In this document: positions 9,153 to 16,384 of the stretch, piece after piece | Layout of the letters: each line of letters begins with the position of its first letter | How positions within the stretch are numbered: position 1 is the stretch's first letter | NCBI GenBank assembly: GCA_019638395.1 | Contig: JAHBTX010000004.1 | Location: 494,411-558,410, forward strand | DNA length: 64,000 nt | DNA from: Cyclobacteriaceae bacterium | Lineage (GTDB): Bacteria; Bacteroidota; Bacteroidia; Cytophagales; Cyclobacteriaceae | Reading direction: 5' to 3' | Translations under genes and position numbers: made by a program | Notes under the pieces: generated by a model | What the model was told of the DNA's origin: nothing | What the model saw: only the letters and a program-made list of their open reading frames with translations | Databases searched by the model: none

Positions 9153-10165
9153 GATTGTTTTTCGTTTAGGTATTCATCAAGTTCATTCTTATCAAGCTTC
9201 ATTTGCGCGACAATTCTTTCCCTATCAAAGAATGCGTCATCTGGAAAGTAGCTGTCAAAAGACTCATGTGTGGTTGTAAGATATTCAAGAAGTAAATGAG
9301 CATGACGATTGCGAGGTTGTTTGAACTTTTCAGCCCAGATTGGGTTGTTTTTTATCCTTTCAAAAACTAGCAAGTTTAAAATTCCCTGTGTTACAAGTTC
9401 GCTACCATGGTTTTGTTTGAGAATATCCCGTACTTCTTTCAACCAATCATTTTGAAGTCTATGCCACGCAAATGGCAAAAGTGACTTCAATTCTTTTGTC
9501 CGCCTTTGCTGAATTTCTTCCAAACTATCTTTTGGAAGTTTCTGGCCTCTGGGTGGTTGCGTTACTTCGTAGTCCTGATTTTTATGATTGAAATTAATTG
9601 CACTATCCTGCGAAAATTGAAAATTCCTTTTAGAGAACGACTTCTTATTATACCGAATAGTGCCATTTGAAGCCAGAATGCCATACCCTATAGAGATTTG
9701 TTTCGAGTTTTTGTAGTTGTTTTTAAAGTGCAAGTAGTTTCGTCCAAGTACATCTACTTTCTTGTACTGAGTTAGAAGCATCATCATTGGGGACACACGA
9801 TCAACCAAATAATACGGAATCATCCTTTTCATGAATCGTTCCTTCTCCTGACTTATGCCGACAGTATATCCGCCGTCTTTGTCTTCAAAAAAAGTCAGCT
9901 CTACGGCTTCAGCGTCGTTGTCTGAGTGCTCTATCCACAGCAATAAGGATTCAAAGAACTTTGTAGCTGGGATTTCATTTTGGAACACAAAAAATAGATT
10001 TGTGGGTATTGCGCCTGCGTGCCTTGGATCGCGATCAAAAGCGAATGACAAAGCAACGCACTTGCCTTCTACGAAGTACTTCCCGAAGTGCAAATCGCCT
10101 AGTAAAATAATGTCGGGCTTAAGCCCAAAATCAAATCCAGTGTCTAAAAATTCTAACGAGCTCAT
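9149..10165 (-). CDS. Unknown protein, first gene of the STAND/dynamin operon
   Basis: This 338-residue protein opens the minus-strand operon and overlaps the next gene by 4 bases. I do not recognise a family. The N-terminal half looks alpha/beta (KPDIILLGDLHFGKYF, FFESLLLWIEHSD). The middle has a Lys/Asn-rich stretch. The C-terminal third is helical and charged (WHRLQNDWLKEVRDIL) and ends in a coiled-coil-like tail (MKLDKNELDEYLNEKQS). There is no signal peptide or membrane segment, so it is probably cytoplasmic. Translational coupling to the putative effector and STAND genes suggests it acts in the same system, perhaps as a sensor or regulator, but nothing in the sequence fixes its role. 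Confidence 0.6.
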   Translation of the reverse strand: MSSLEFLDTGFDFGLKPDIILLGDLHFGKYFVEGKCVALSFAFDRDPRHAGAIPTNLFFVFQNEIPATKFFESLLLWIEHSDNDAEAVELTFFEDKDGGYTVGISQEKERFMKRMIPYYLVDRVSPMMMLLTQYKKVDVLGRNYLHFKNNYKNSKQISIGYGILASNGTIRYNKKSFSKRNFQFSQDSAINFNHKNQDYEVTQPPRGQKLPKDSLEEIQQRRTKELKSLLPFAWHRLQNDWLKEVRDILKQNHGSELVTQGILNLLVFERIKNNPIWAEKFKQPRNRHAHLLLEYLTTTHESFDSYFPDDAFFDRERIVAQMKLDKNELDEYLNEKQS

Positions 10166-10344
10166 TGTTAAAGCCTTTTAAACCGCGGGCTGTCTGAATG
10201 ACCATTTATTGTGAACTATTTATCGTACTCAAGTTTACTTTCCGATTGGGAATGTAAAAAAAATCTTTCACATCTTCCCCCGAACTTGTGAACATTAGTT
10301 TTTCGTAGCGCACACTTTCGCCTTCGTAATCAAACACGGAGGCT

Positions 10345-10917
10345 ATGCTCGAATCAATTTCCTGGCAAGAGTTTTTAACAACGGTTGCCCTTCTACTTGG
10401 CGGATATTACGCCATCACCACCCTGCTGCTATACAGCCGCGAAATCACAAACTTTTTTAATCCCCGGAAGTCAGTTGGTTCAACGGACACCCGGTCGGAT
10501 CAAAGTGATTCATTGGAATCTCAACTCCTCGGCAGTGTTCGGCTGGAGTCTGCTCAACAGGAAATCCCAAGAGAAGAATCCACAGATTCAGATGCATGGG
10601 AAGTTGCAGCGCCAAAAGATGAAGAAGAAACCATCGCGGTAGTTGACTTACAGGAGGAATCCTTAAAAAAGGATTTGGTTACTATTCAGGCGGAGATCAG
10701 CTCGCTGGCAGAAATTGTTTCGCTCGGCACACGGGAAGAGGCCATCTCCTTATTCAAGACTTTACTCGCAAACTATCCGCAGTTTTCCGGTACGCCTTTT
10801 CGACCCCCCATCTCACAGTTCATTCATGAATCCTGTGAACAGGTCAATACGCATCAGTTTGATCTTTCTGAAATCAACTCCTGGTGGGAAGATTCAGCAT
10901 CAGACACAAGACAATAA
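10345..10917 (+). CDS. Conjugation-associated membrane protein, unknown
   Basis: The 190-residue product has one hydrophobic segment near the N-terminus (about residues 10-30, FLTTVALLLGGYYAITTLLL), then a Ser/Glu-rich, probably disordered linker and a helical C-terminus. It begins the tra operon, 27 bases ahead of traE, and its ATG is preceded by ggaggct, one of the few purine-rich sites in the window. Proteins of this shape commonly precede traE in Bacteroidota transfer regions, but I know no function for them. Coding is likely from position and start signal. Confidence 0.7.
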   Translation: MLESISWQEFLTTVALLLGGYYAITTLLLYSREITNFFNPRKSVGSTDTRSDQSDSLESQLLGSVRLESAQQEIPREESTDSDAWEVAAPKDEEETIAVVDLQEESLKKDLVTIQAEISSLAEIVSLGTREEAISLFKTLLANYPQFSGTPFRPPISQFIHESCEQVNTHQFDLSEINSWWEDSASDTRQ

Positions 10918-10944
10918 TCCATAACCATTTAAACAAAAGACAAC

Positions 10945-11274
10945 ATGAAAAAATTAATGCAATGCGCTTTCACAAAATGTAAAGCCCTCGGACTTGCCTT
11001 ACTCGTGTACCTGATAACCTTCGGTCTTGCGCAAGCGCAGGATGGCAATGCCGGAATCAATGAAGCCACCATGCGCGTGCGCAGTTACTTTGCTACCGGC
11101 ACAAGTTTGATGTATGCTATAGGCGCTGTGCTGGGACTCGTGGGTGCCGTCAAGGTTTATCAGAAGTGGAATAGCGGTGATCCGGACACGGGCAAAGTAG
11201 CCGCTGCATGGTTTGGCAGTTGTGTATTTCTGGTGATTGTCGCCACCGTACTCAGATCTTTTTTCGGAATATAA
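10945..11274 (+). CDS. traE: TraE, VirB2-like pilin subunit (DUF4134)
   Basis: The 109-residue product has a signal peptide ending near residue 32 (GLAQAQ) and two hydrophobic segments (about 52-70 and 87-107), with the typical DUF4134 sequence GTSLMYAIGAVLGLVGAVKVYQKW and the 'SGDPDTGKVAAAWFGS' turn. DUF4134 proteins are the VirB2-like major subunits of the Bacteroidota mating channel. It lies directly before traF and traG, the VirB2-VirB3-VirB4 order. Confidence 0.93.
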   Translation: MKKLMQCAFTKCKALGLALLVYLITFGLAQAQDGNAGINEATMRVRSYFATGTSLMYAIGAVLGLVGAVKVYQKWNSGDPDTGKVAAAWFGSCVFLVIVATVLRSFFGI

Positions 11275-11285
11275 AAGTCTCTTCT

Positions 11286-11324
11286 CCTCCCTCTCTTTTG
11301 GAGAGGGAGGTTGGGAGGGTGAGG
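11286..11324 (+). repeat. REP-like palindrome, copy 2, abutting the traF start
   Basis: A perfect 10-bp stem (cctccctctc / gagagggagg) with a 5-base loop is followed by ttgggagggtgagg. As with copy 1, the tail gives gaggct immediately before an ATG (11327). It occupies nearly the whole traE-traF gap, so any translation signal of traF lies inside the repeat. Confidence 0.8.
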
Positions 11325-11326
11325 CT

Positions 11327-11659
11327 ATGGCATCAGTTTACAACATCAATAAGGGGATCAACCGGCCGATTGAGTTCAAAGGCCTCAAGGCGCAGTACAT
11401 CGCATATTTAGCGATCGGACTCATCGGCCTGTTGATCCTCTTTGCTTTGCTCTACATCATTGGCGTAAACATGTTCATCTGCCTGGGACTCATCGCCACG
11501 TTGGGAACAGCCTTGTTCATGTTCGTCTACCGCATGAGTGACAAATACGGCCAGCATGGACTACTCAAGAAGATGGCCGGTCGCAGCATTCCGGTATTTC
11601 TCAAAGTGTCTTCCCGTAACGTGTTTTTAAAACTCTCGGTAAAAAATCACCGGGCTTAA
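11327..11659 (+). CDS. traF: TraF, VirB3-like inner-membrane protein (DUF4133)
   Basis: Starting at 11327 the protein is 110 residues: MASVYNINKGINRPIEFKGL, then two adjacent hydrophobic segments (about 22-65) and a basic tail. This is the DUF4133 pattern of TraF, the VirB3 counterpart that docks with the VirB4 ATPase. The frame stays open upstream to 11237, but that extension only translates the REP-like repeat and the traE end, and family members begin at MASVYNINKG, so the inner ATG was chosen. A 57-base gap separates it from traG. Confidence 0.92.
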   Translation: MASVYNINKGINRPIEFKGLKAQYIAYLAIGLIGLLILFALLYIIGVNMFICLGLIATLGTALFMFVYRMSDKYGQHGLLKKMAGRSIPVFLKVSSRNVFLKLSVKNHRA

Positions 11660-11683
11660 CCAATAAGGATGATCGTGCGAACG

Positions 11684-11714
11684 GTTGACTAATGACTAAC
11701 TACCAAGGACTATC
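11684..11714 (+). repeat. GACTA-rich spacer, copy 2
   Basis: Non-coding spacer between traF and traG made of gactaatgactaactac-type units followed by caaggactatcc, directly before the traG ATG. Confidence 0.5.
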
Positions 11715-11716
11715 CC

Positions 11717-14269
11717 ATGGACTTCGAAAAAATATTTCCCATCTACAAAGTAGAACACAACTGCATCCTGTCCCGGCAAGGTGATGTGACAATTGCCTAT
11801 AAAGTCACGCTCCCTGAAATCTTCACGCTGTCAGATCAGGAGTATGAAGCCTTTCATCAGGTGTTGGTAAAAGCCATCAAAGTGCTGCCTAACCAAACCG
11901 TGTTTCACAAACAGGATTGGTTTCTGGCAAAAAAGTATGAAGCTGCTTTTGAAAAAAAAGAAGACAGTAACCGCAGCAGCGTGGGTGTAGGGGATTCGTT
12001 TCTTTCAAGATCAAGTGAACGGTTTTTTAATGAACGCCCATACCTGGATCACACCTGTTACATCATGCTGACGCGGAAGGCAGCAAACCGAAAACCATCC
12101 AATTCAATTTTTTCAAACCTCATTCGTCCCAGCATCGTCCCGGAGGCAACACTGAGTCCAACACGCATGCAGGAATTCCTGGATGGGGCAGGGCAGTTTG
12201 AGCGGATCTTGAAGGACAGTGGTTTTGTTAAGCTGAAAAAGCTTACAGACAGTGAAATCGCTCCCCTCTCTTCTGGAGAGGGGTCGGGCCTGTCTGCAGA
12301 AGATTTATCGAAGGCCGGGGTGAGGCCCGGGTTATTGGAACGGTATTGTTTCCTGCTTTCGGAAACTGATCCACCCGTCATCAAGGACATTCATTTCAAA
12401 GATGATTTAAAGATCGGTGACTTTCACTGTCAGCTCTATTCGCTCGCGGATGTGGAAGACCTTCCCTCCTTATGTGGATCAAGAATTAATTATGATCGTT
12501 TCTCTACAGACAAAACCAAGTTCAGTGTTGGCTTTGCGTCACCGTTGGGGCAGTTGCTTTCGTGCAACCATATTTTTAATCAATACATTTTTATTGAAGA
12601 TGCACACAAGACTATCAAACAACTGGAAAGCAAACGGCTTCGGCTGCAATCACTGGCCACCTATTCCAGAGAGAATGCCATCAGCCGGGATGCCACCAAT
12701 GACTTTTTGAATGAAGCCATTGCCGCACAACGGCTACCAGTCAAAGCACACTATAATATCTTACTCTGGACAGACAACAAGCCTGAACTGAAAGAAATCA
12801 AAACGCAGGTATCAGCTGCATTGGCGCAAATGGATGCCATCGCCCGTCAGGAAACAGATGGTGCACCACAATTATTCTGGGCGGGACTTCCAGGCAACGA
12901 AGCAGACTTTCCCATGAATGACACCTTTGACACCTTCACGGAGCAAGCCACTTGTTTTTTAAATCTGGAAACAAGCTACCAATCCTCCCTTAGTCCCGTG
13001 GGCATTCGCATGGGCGACCGCCTCACCGGTAAGCCCGTGCACGTGGATATCTCGGATGAGCCGGTCAGAAAAGGTATCTGTACCAATCGCAATAAGTTTA
13101 TCCTGGGTCCCTCCGGTTCAGGAAAATCCTTTTTCACCAACCACATGCTGCGCAGTTATTATGAACAAGGTACGCACATTGTGCTGGTGGATGTCGGCCA
13201 CTCCTACAAAGGACTTTGTGACCTGGTCAACGGATATTATTTCACGTATGATGAAAAAAATCCCATCCGCTTCAATCCATTTTACATCAGTCACGGAGAC
13301 ACGCTTGACACGGAAAAAAAAGAAAGTATCAAAACGTTGTTACTCGCCTTGTGGAAAAAAGATGACGAAACCTTCAACCGCTCAGAGTATGTCGCCTTGT
13401 CTATTTCGCTGAAGATGTATTATGAAAAATTGGAAAGTGACAAAACGCTATTTCCATGCTTCGATACATTTTATGAATTCCTCAAGGATGAATTTGTGAT
13501 CACCCTCAAAGAGGATCGGGTGAAAGAAAAAGACTTTGATGTTGAAAACTTCCTGTATGTATTAAGACCCTTTTACAAAGGCGGTGAATTTGACTACCTG
13601 CTAAACGCCCGTGAAAATCTTGAATTGCTCTCTGAGCGCTTCATCGTGTTTGAACTGGACAACATCAAAGATCATCCCATCTTGTTTCCGGTTGTCACCA
13701 TCATCATCATGGAAGTCTTCATTTCCAAGATGCGCAAACTCAAAGGCGTGCGCAAAATGATCCTCATTGAAGAAGCGTGGAAGGCCATTGCCAAAGAAGG
13801 AATGGCGGAATATATCAAGTACCTGTTCAAGACGGTCCGTAAGTTTTATGGTGAGGCCATCGTAGTCACACAGGAAGTAGAGGATATAATTTCATCACCC
13901 ATTGTCAAGCAGGCCATCATCAACAATTCAGATTGTAAAATCTTATTGGATCAGTCCAAGTACCAAAACAAGTTTGATCAGATTCAGGAATTACTCGGAC
14001 TCACAGAGAAAGAGAAAGCACTTGTGCTTTCAATCAACAAAGCCAATGATCCTTCCCGGAAATACAAAGAGGTGTTTATCAGCCTGGGCGGCATGCAATC
14101 CAAAGTGTATGCCACAGAAGTCTCACTGGAAGAATACCTGGCCTACACCACAGAAGAATCTGAAAAAGTAAACGTACAGCGGTATGCTAAAAAGTGGAAC
14201 GGTGATATCCGAAAGGGTATCGCAGAACTCGCCCATGATATGCGTACCGGTAAACCTTTAACACAATAA
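11717..14269 (+). CDS. traG: TraG, VirB4-like conjugation ATPase
   Basis: The 850-residue VirB4-type ATPase powers pilus and channel assembly at the inner membrane. Walker A GPSGSGKS is at residues 464-471, Walker B MILIEEAW at 681-688, and the conserved QEVEDI and ILLDQSKYQNKFD segments follow. The N-terminal half is the usual VirB4 helical domain (HNCILSRQGDVTIAYKV at the start). Around residues 182-205 the chain reads PLSSGEGSGLSAEDLSKAG, which is a translated REP-like repeat inserted in frame in the N-terminal domain. The ATPase motifs are intact, so the gene is probably functional. It should partner TraE/TraF and the coupling protein. Confidence 0.95.
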   Translation: MDFEKIFPIYKVEHNCILSRQGDVTIAYKVTLPEIFTLSDQEYEAFHQVLVKAIKVLPNQTVFHKQDWFLAKKYEAAFEKKEDSNRSSVGVGDSFLSRSSERFFNERPYLDHTCYIMLTRKAANRKPSNSIFSNLIRPSIVPEATLSPTRMQEFLDGAGQFERILKDSGFVKLKKLTDSEIAPLSSGEGSGLSAEDLSKAGVRPGLLERYCFLLSETDPPVIKDIHFKDDLKIGDFHCQLYSLADVEDLPSLCGSRINYDRFSTDKTKFSVGFASPLGQLLSCNHIFNQYIFIEDAHKTIKQLESKRLRLQSLATYSRENAISRDATNDFLNEAIAAQRLPVKAHYNILLWTDNKPELKEIKTQVSAALAQMDAIARQETDGAPQLFWAGLPGNEADFPMNDTFDTFTEQATCFLNLETSYQSSLSPVGIRMGDRLTGKPVHVDISDEPVRKGICTNRNKFILGPSGSGKSFFTNHMLRSYYEQGTHIVLVDVGHSYKGLCDLVNGYYFTYDEKNPIRFNPFYISHGDTLDTEKKESIKTLLLALWKKDDETFNRSEYVALSISLKMYYEKLESDKTLFPCFDTFYEFLKDEFVITLKEDRVKEKDFDVENFLYVLRPFYKGGEFDYLLNARENLELLSERFIVFELDNIKDHPILFPVVTIIIMEVFISKMRKLKGVRKMILIEEAWKAIAKEGMAEYIKYLFKTVRKFYGEAIVVTQEVEDIISSPIVKQAIINNSDCKILLDQSKYQNKFDQIQELLGLTEKEKALVLSINKANDPSRKYKEVFISLGGMQSKVYATEVSLEEYLAYTTEESEKVNVQRYAKKWNGDIRKGIAELAHDMRTGKPLTQ
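12263..12325 (+). repeat. REP-like palindrome, long variant, inside traG
   Basis: A stem cccctctc / gagagggg (12263-12270, 12276-12283) is followed by the head of the conserved tail, an extra segment of about 30 bases, and the tail end ggggtgagg. Its length keeps the traG frame open. It is read as about 20 residues of the protein. Confidence 0.7.
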
Positions 14270-14271
14270 AG

Positions 14272-15051
14272 ATGAAACACACCAACAACAATATCGCAGA
14301 GATGCCCCCTTCACCTTGCAGTGCGGGGTCAGGCCGGCCAGCCGGAAGTTCACAAAAGACAGCGGCAACACTTAAAAAATCAGGCATGATCATCTTGATC
14401 TGTATCATGGTGTTGACCAATGCACCCATTCAGCATGCGCGTGCAGCAGTGGGCATTCTGGAAGTTATCCGCCAAGGCGTTAAGAAAGTGATCAAAGCCG
14501 TTGACCTTAGAATTCAACGCTTGCAAAACAGAACCATCGGCTTGCAGAATGCAGCCAAGGTTTTAGAAAACAAACTTGCTCAACTCAAACTCTCAGAAAT
14601 CGCCACCTGGACACAACGCCAGCGTGAACTGTACCGCCAATATTATGATGAACTCTGGAAGGTACGCAACACACTTGCAGCCTACCAGCGCATCAAACAA
14701 ATCCTGCAGCGCCAACAACAAATTGTGGAAGAATACCGCTTCACCTGGCACATGATCAATCAGGACAAACATTTCACCCGCGCTGAGATTGACTACATGT
14801 ACCGCGTGTACACAGGGATACTCAATGAAAGTGTTCACAACCTGGATCAGATTCTTTTGGTCATCAATGCTTTCAAAACACAAATGTCGGATGGCAAGCG
14901 CCTGGAGGTCATCAACAAGGCGGGTGACAACATCGAACAAAATTATGTACACCTCCAACAGTTCAACAATCAGAACATTCAACTGAGTTTGAACCGCGCA
15001 AAAGATGAGCATGAACTGGAAACCGTAAAAAAATTATATGGAATCGAATAA
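14272..15051 (+). CDS. TraI-like periplasmic conjugation protein, paralogue 1
   Basis: The 259-residue product follows traG by 2 bases. After an odd low-complexity N-terminus (MPPSPCSAGSGRPAGSSQKT, possibly a decayed REP-like insertion) comes a signal-peptide-like segment (SGMIILICIMVLTNAPIQHARA), then a long helical region rich in Gln (RQRELYRQYYDELW, KQILQRQQQIVEEY). The C-terminal pattern 'HLQQFNNQNIQLSLNRAKDE ... KLYGIE' is shared with the two following genes. These are the proteins that follow traG in Bacteroidota transfer operons and are variously annotated as TraI (DUF4141) or 'TerB tellurite resistance'. Their role is probably in the periplasmic part of the channel. The translated start could instead be an internal Met before the signal peptide. 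Confidence 0.75.
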   Translation: MKHTNNNIAEMPPSPCSAGSGRPAGSSQKTAATLKKSGMIILICIMVLTNAPIQHARAAVGILEVIRQGVKKVIKAVDLRIQRLQNRTIGLQNAAKVLENKLAQLKLSEIATWTQRQRELYRQYYDELWKVRNTLAAYQRIKQILQRQQQIVEEYRFTWHMINQDKHFTRAEIDYMYRVYTGILNESVHNLDQILLVINAFKTQMSDGKRLEVINKAGDNIEQNYVHLQQFNNQNIQLSLNRAKDEHELETVKKLYGIE

Positions 15052-15733
15052 CACACTTTTTTACTATGGCCGGATGATCTTCATCCTGTTGCTCTTGCAA
15101 ATGACAAACGGCTTAATGCCCATGAAAGCAAATGCACAGACCTGGGACGAAATGTTCAATCAAAGGAAGACGCAGCGCAAATACCTGGTCAAACAGATTG
15201 CCTTGCTGAAACTTTATCTCGGCTATGCCAGGCAAGGCTATGAAATTGCCAGTAAAGGACTGACAACCATTTCCAACATGAAAAACGGTGACTTTAACCT
15301 GCACCGGGATTTTTTTGGTTCACTCAAACAGGTTAATCCACACCTTGCCAACTCAGCCAAGGTAGCGGATATCATCGCCTTTCAGGTGAACGTGATTCAA
15401 GGTATGCGCGCAGTCAATAATTTCTGTAGCAACAACCCGCACCTCTCACCAGAAGAAGTCCGCTACGTGGCAGCGGTTTACGCCAACATGTTGCTGCTTA
15501 CGGATGCATCCATCTCGGAGTTGCTCAACATGATCAGACCCAAGGATACATCCAAAGCCTACCAGCTCAAAGATGATGAACGGTTGATGCGCATTGATCG
15601 GCTCTATTCCGAAATGGTCGATCAACAAAGTTTTGTTACCGCCTTTGATCGTGACGTCCGCCTGATCGTGGCAGAAAGAGAACGGGAAGCAAGAGAAGTG
15701 GAGTCACTGCGCAAACAATACAACACCATTTAA
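15038..15733 (+). CDS. TraI-like periplasmic conjugation protein, paralogue 2
   Basis: The 231-residue product overlaps the previous gene by 14 bases. It has a signal peptide ending near residue 34 (MKANAQ), then the family pattern: KQIALLKLYLGYARQGYEIA, KGLTTISNMKNGDFNLHRDF, and the 'DDERLMRIDRLYSEMVDQ' segment near residue 185, ending KQYNTI. The middle paralogues of this group are commonly auto-annotated as TerB-like tellurite resistance proteins, which is a domain similarity rather than a demonstrated resistance role. The conjugation context argues for a channel component. Confidence 0.75.
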   Translation: MESNNTLFYYGRMIFILLLLQMTNGLMPMKANAQTWDEMFNQRKTQRKYLVKQIALLKLYLGYARQGYEIASKGLTTISNMKNGDFNLHRDFFGSLKQVNPHLANSAKVADIIAFQVNVIQGMRAVNNFCSNNPHLSPEEVRYVAAVYANMLLLTDASISELLNMIRPKDTSKAYQLKDDERLMRIDRLYSEMVDQQSFVTAFDRDVRLIVAEREREAREVESLRKQYNTI

Positions 15734-15735
15734 AA

Positions 15736-16374
15736 ATGAATCACATGAAACGAGTACAATTCATTCTCTTCCTCATCGGTCTGGCTTGTGCGGGCAACGT
15801 CACGGGCCAATCTACAGAAGCACAACAATTGATGTTGAACTGGGAAAAGCTAAACCAACTCCGGAAAATCCTGGACAACATGTACAAAGGCTACAAGGTG
15901 CTGGATAAAGGCTACTCCACCATCAAAAATATTGCAGAAGGAAATTACACCATTCACCAGGCATTCATCGATGGTTTGATGTTGGTCAATCCTTCCATCC
16001 GGAATTACAGACGCATTCCGCTCATCATTGACTATCAAAAACTTTTATTGAAAGAATACCAACGCGCCTACAACCGGTTTCGCCAGGATCCCAACTTCAA
16101 ACTGGATGAGTTAACCTACCTGGCCAACGTCTATTCTTTTCTCTTCGATGCTTCCTTGCGCAACATAGATGAGTTGATGATGATCATCACATCCACCAAA
16201 CTCTCCATGACTGATGATGAACGGATGCAGGCCATTGACCGCATTTACTTTGACATGGAAGACAAGGTCATCTTCCTGAATTACTTCAATAACAACACTC
16301 AACTGTTGGCCATTCAACGTGCACGCTCACGCAACGATGTAATCACCATGCAAAAGTTATACGGTGTCAACTAA
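15736..16374 (+). CDS. TraI-like periplasmic conjugation protein, paralogue 3
   Basis: This 212-residue secreted protein begins 2 bases after the previous stop; an ATG at 15745 (MKRVQFILFLIGLA) is an equally good start. The signal peptide ends near GNVTGQ. It parallels paralogue 2 almost segment for segment: NWEKLNQLRKILDNMYKGYK, KGYSTIKNIAEGNYTIHQAF, SMTDDERMQAIDRIYFDMED, and a KLYGVN ending. Three tandem copies of related proteins ahead of traJ suggest a hetero-oligomeric periplasmic part, which is inference. Confidence 0.78.
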   Translation: MNHMKRVQFILFLIGLACAGNVTGQSTEAQQLMLNWEKLNQLRKILDNMYKGYKVLDKGYSTIKNIAEGNYTIHQAFIDGLMLVNPSIRNYRRIPLIIDYQKLLLKEYQRAYNRFRQDPNFKLDELTYLANVYSFLFDASLRNIDELMMIITSTKLSMTDDERMQAIDRIYFDMEDKVIFLNYFNNNTQLLAIQRARSRNDVITMQKLYGVN

Positions 16375-16384
16375 AAGAATAAAA

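Noticed and set aside
11237-11326. Upstream extension of traF
   Set aside because: It reads through the traE end and a palindromic repeat. Family members start at MASVYNINKG.
14272-16374. Tellurite resistance (TerB) function
   Set aside because: The label comes from weak domain similarity. All three genes are embedded in a conjugation operon and carry signal peptides.
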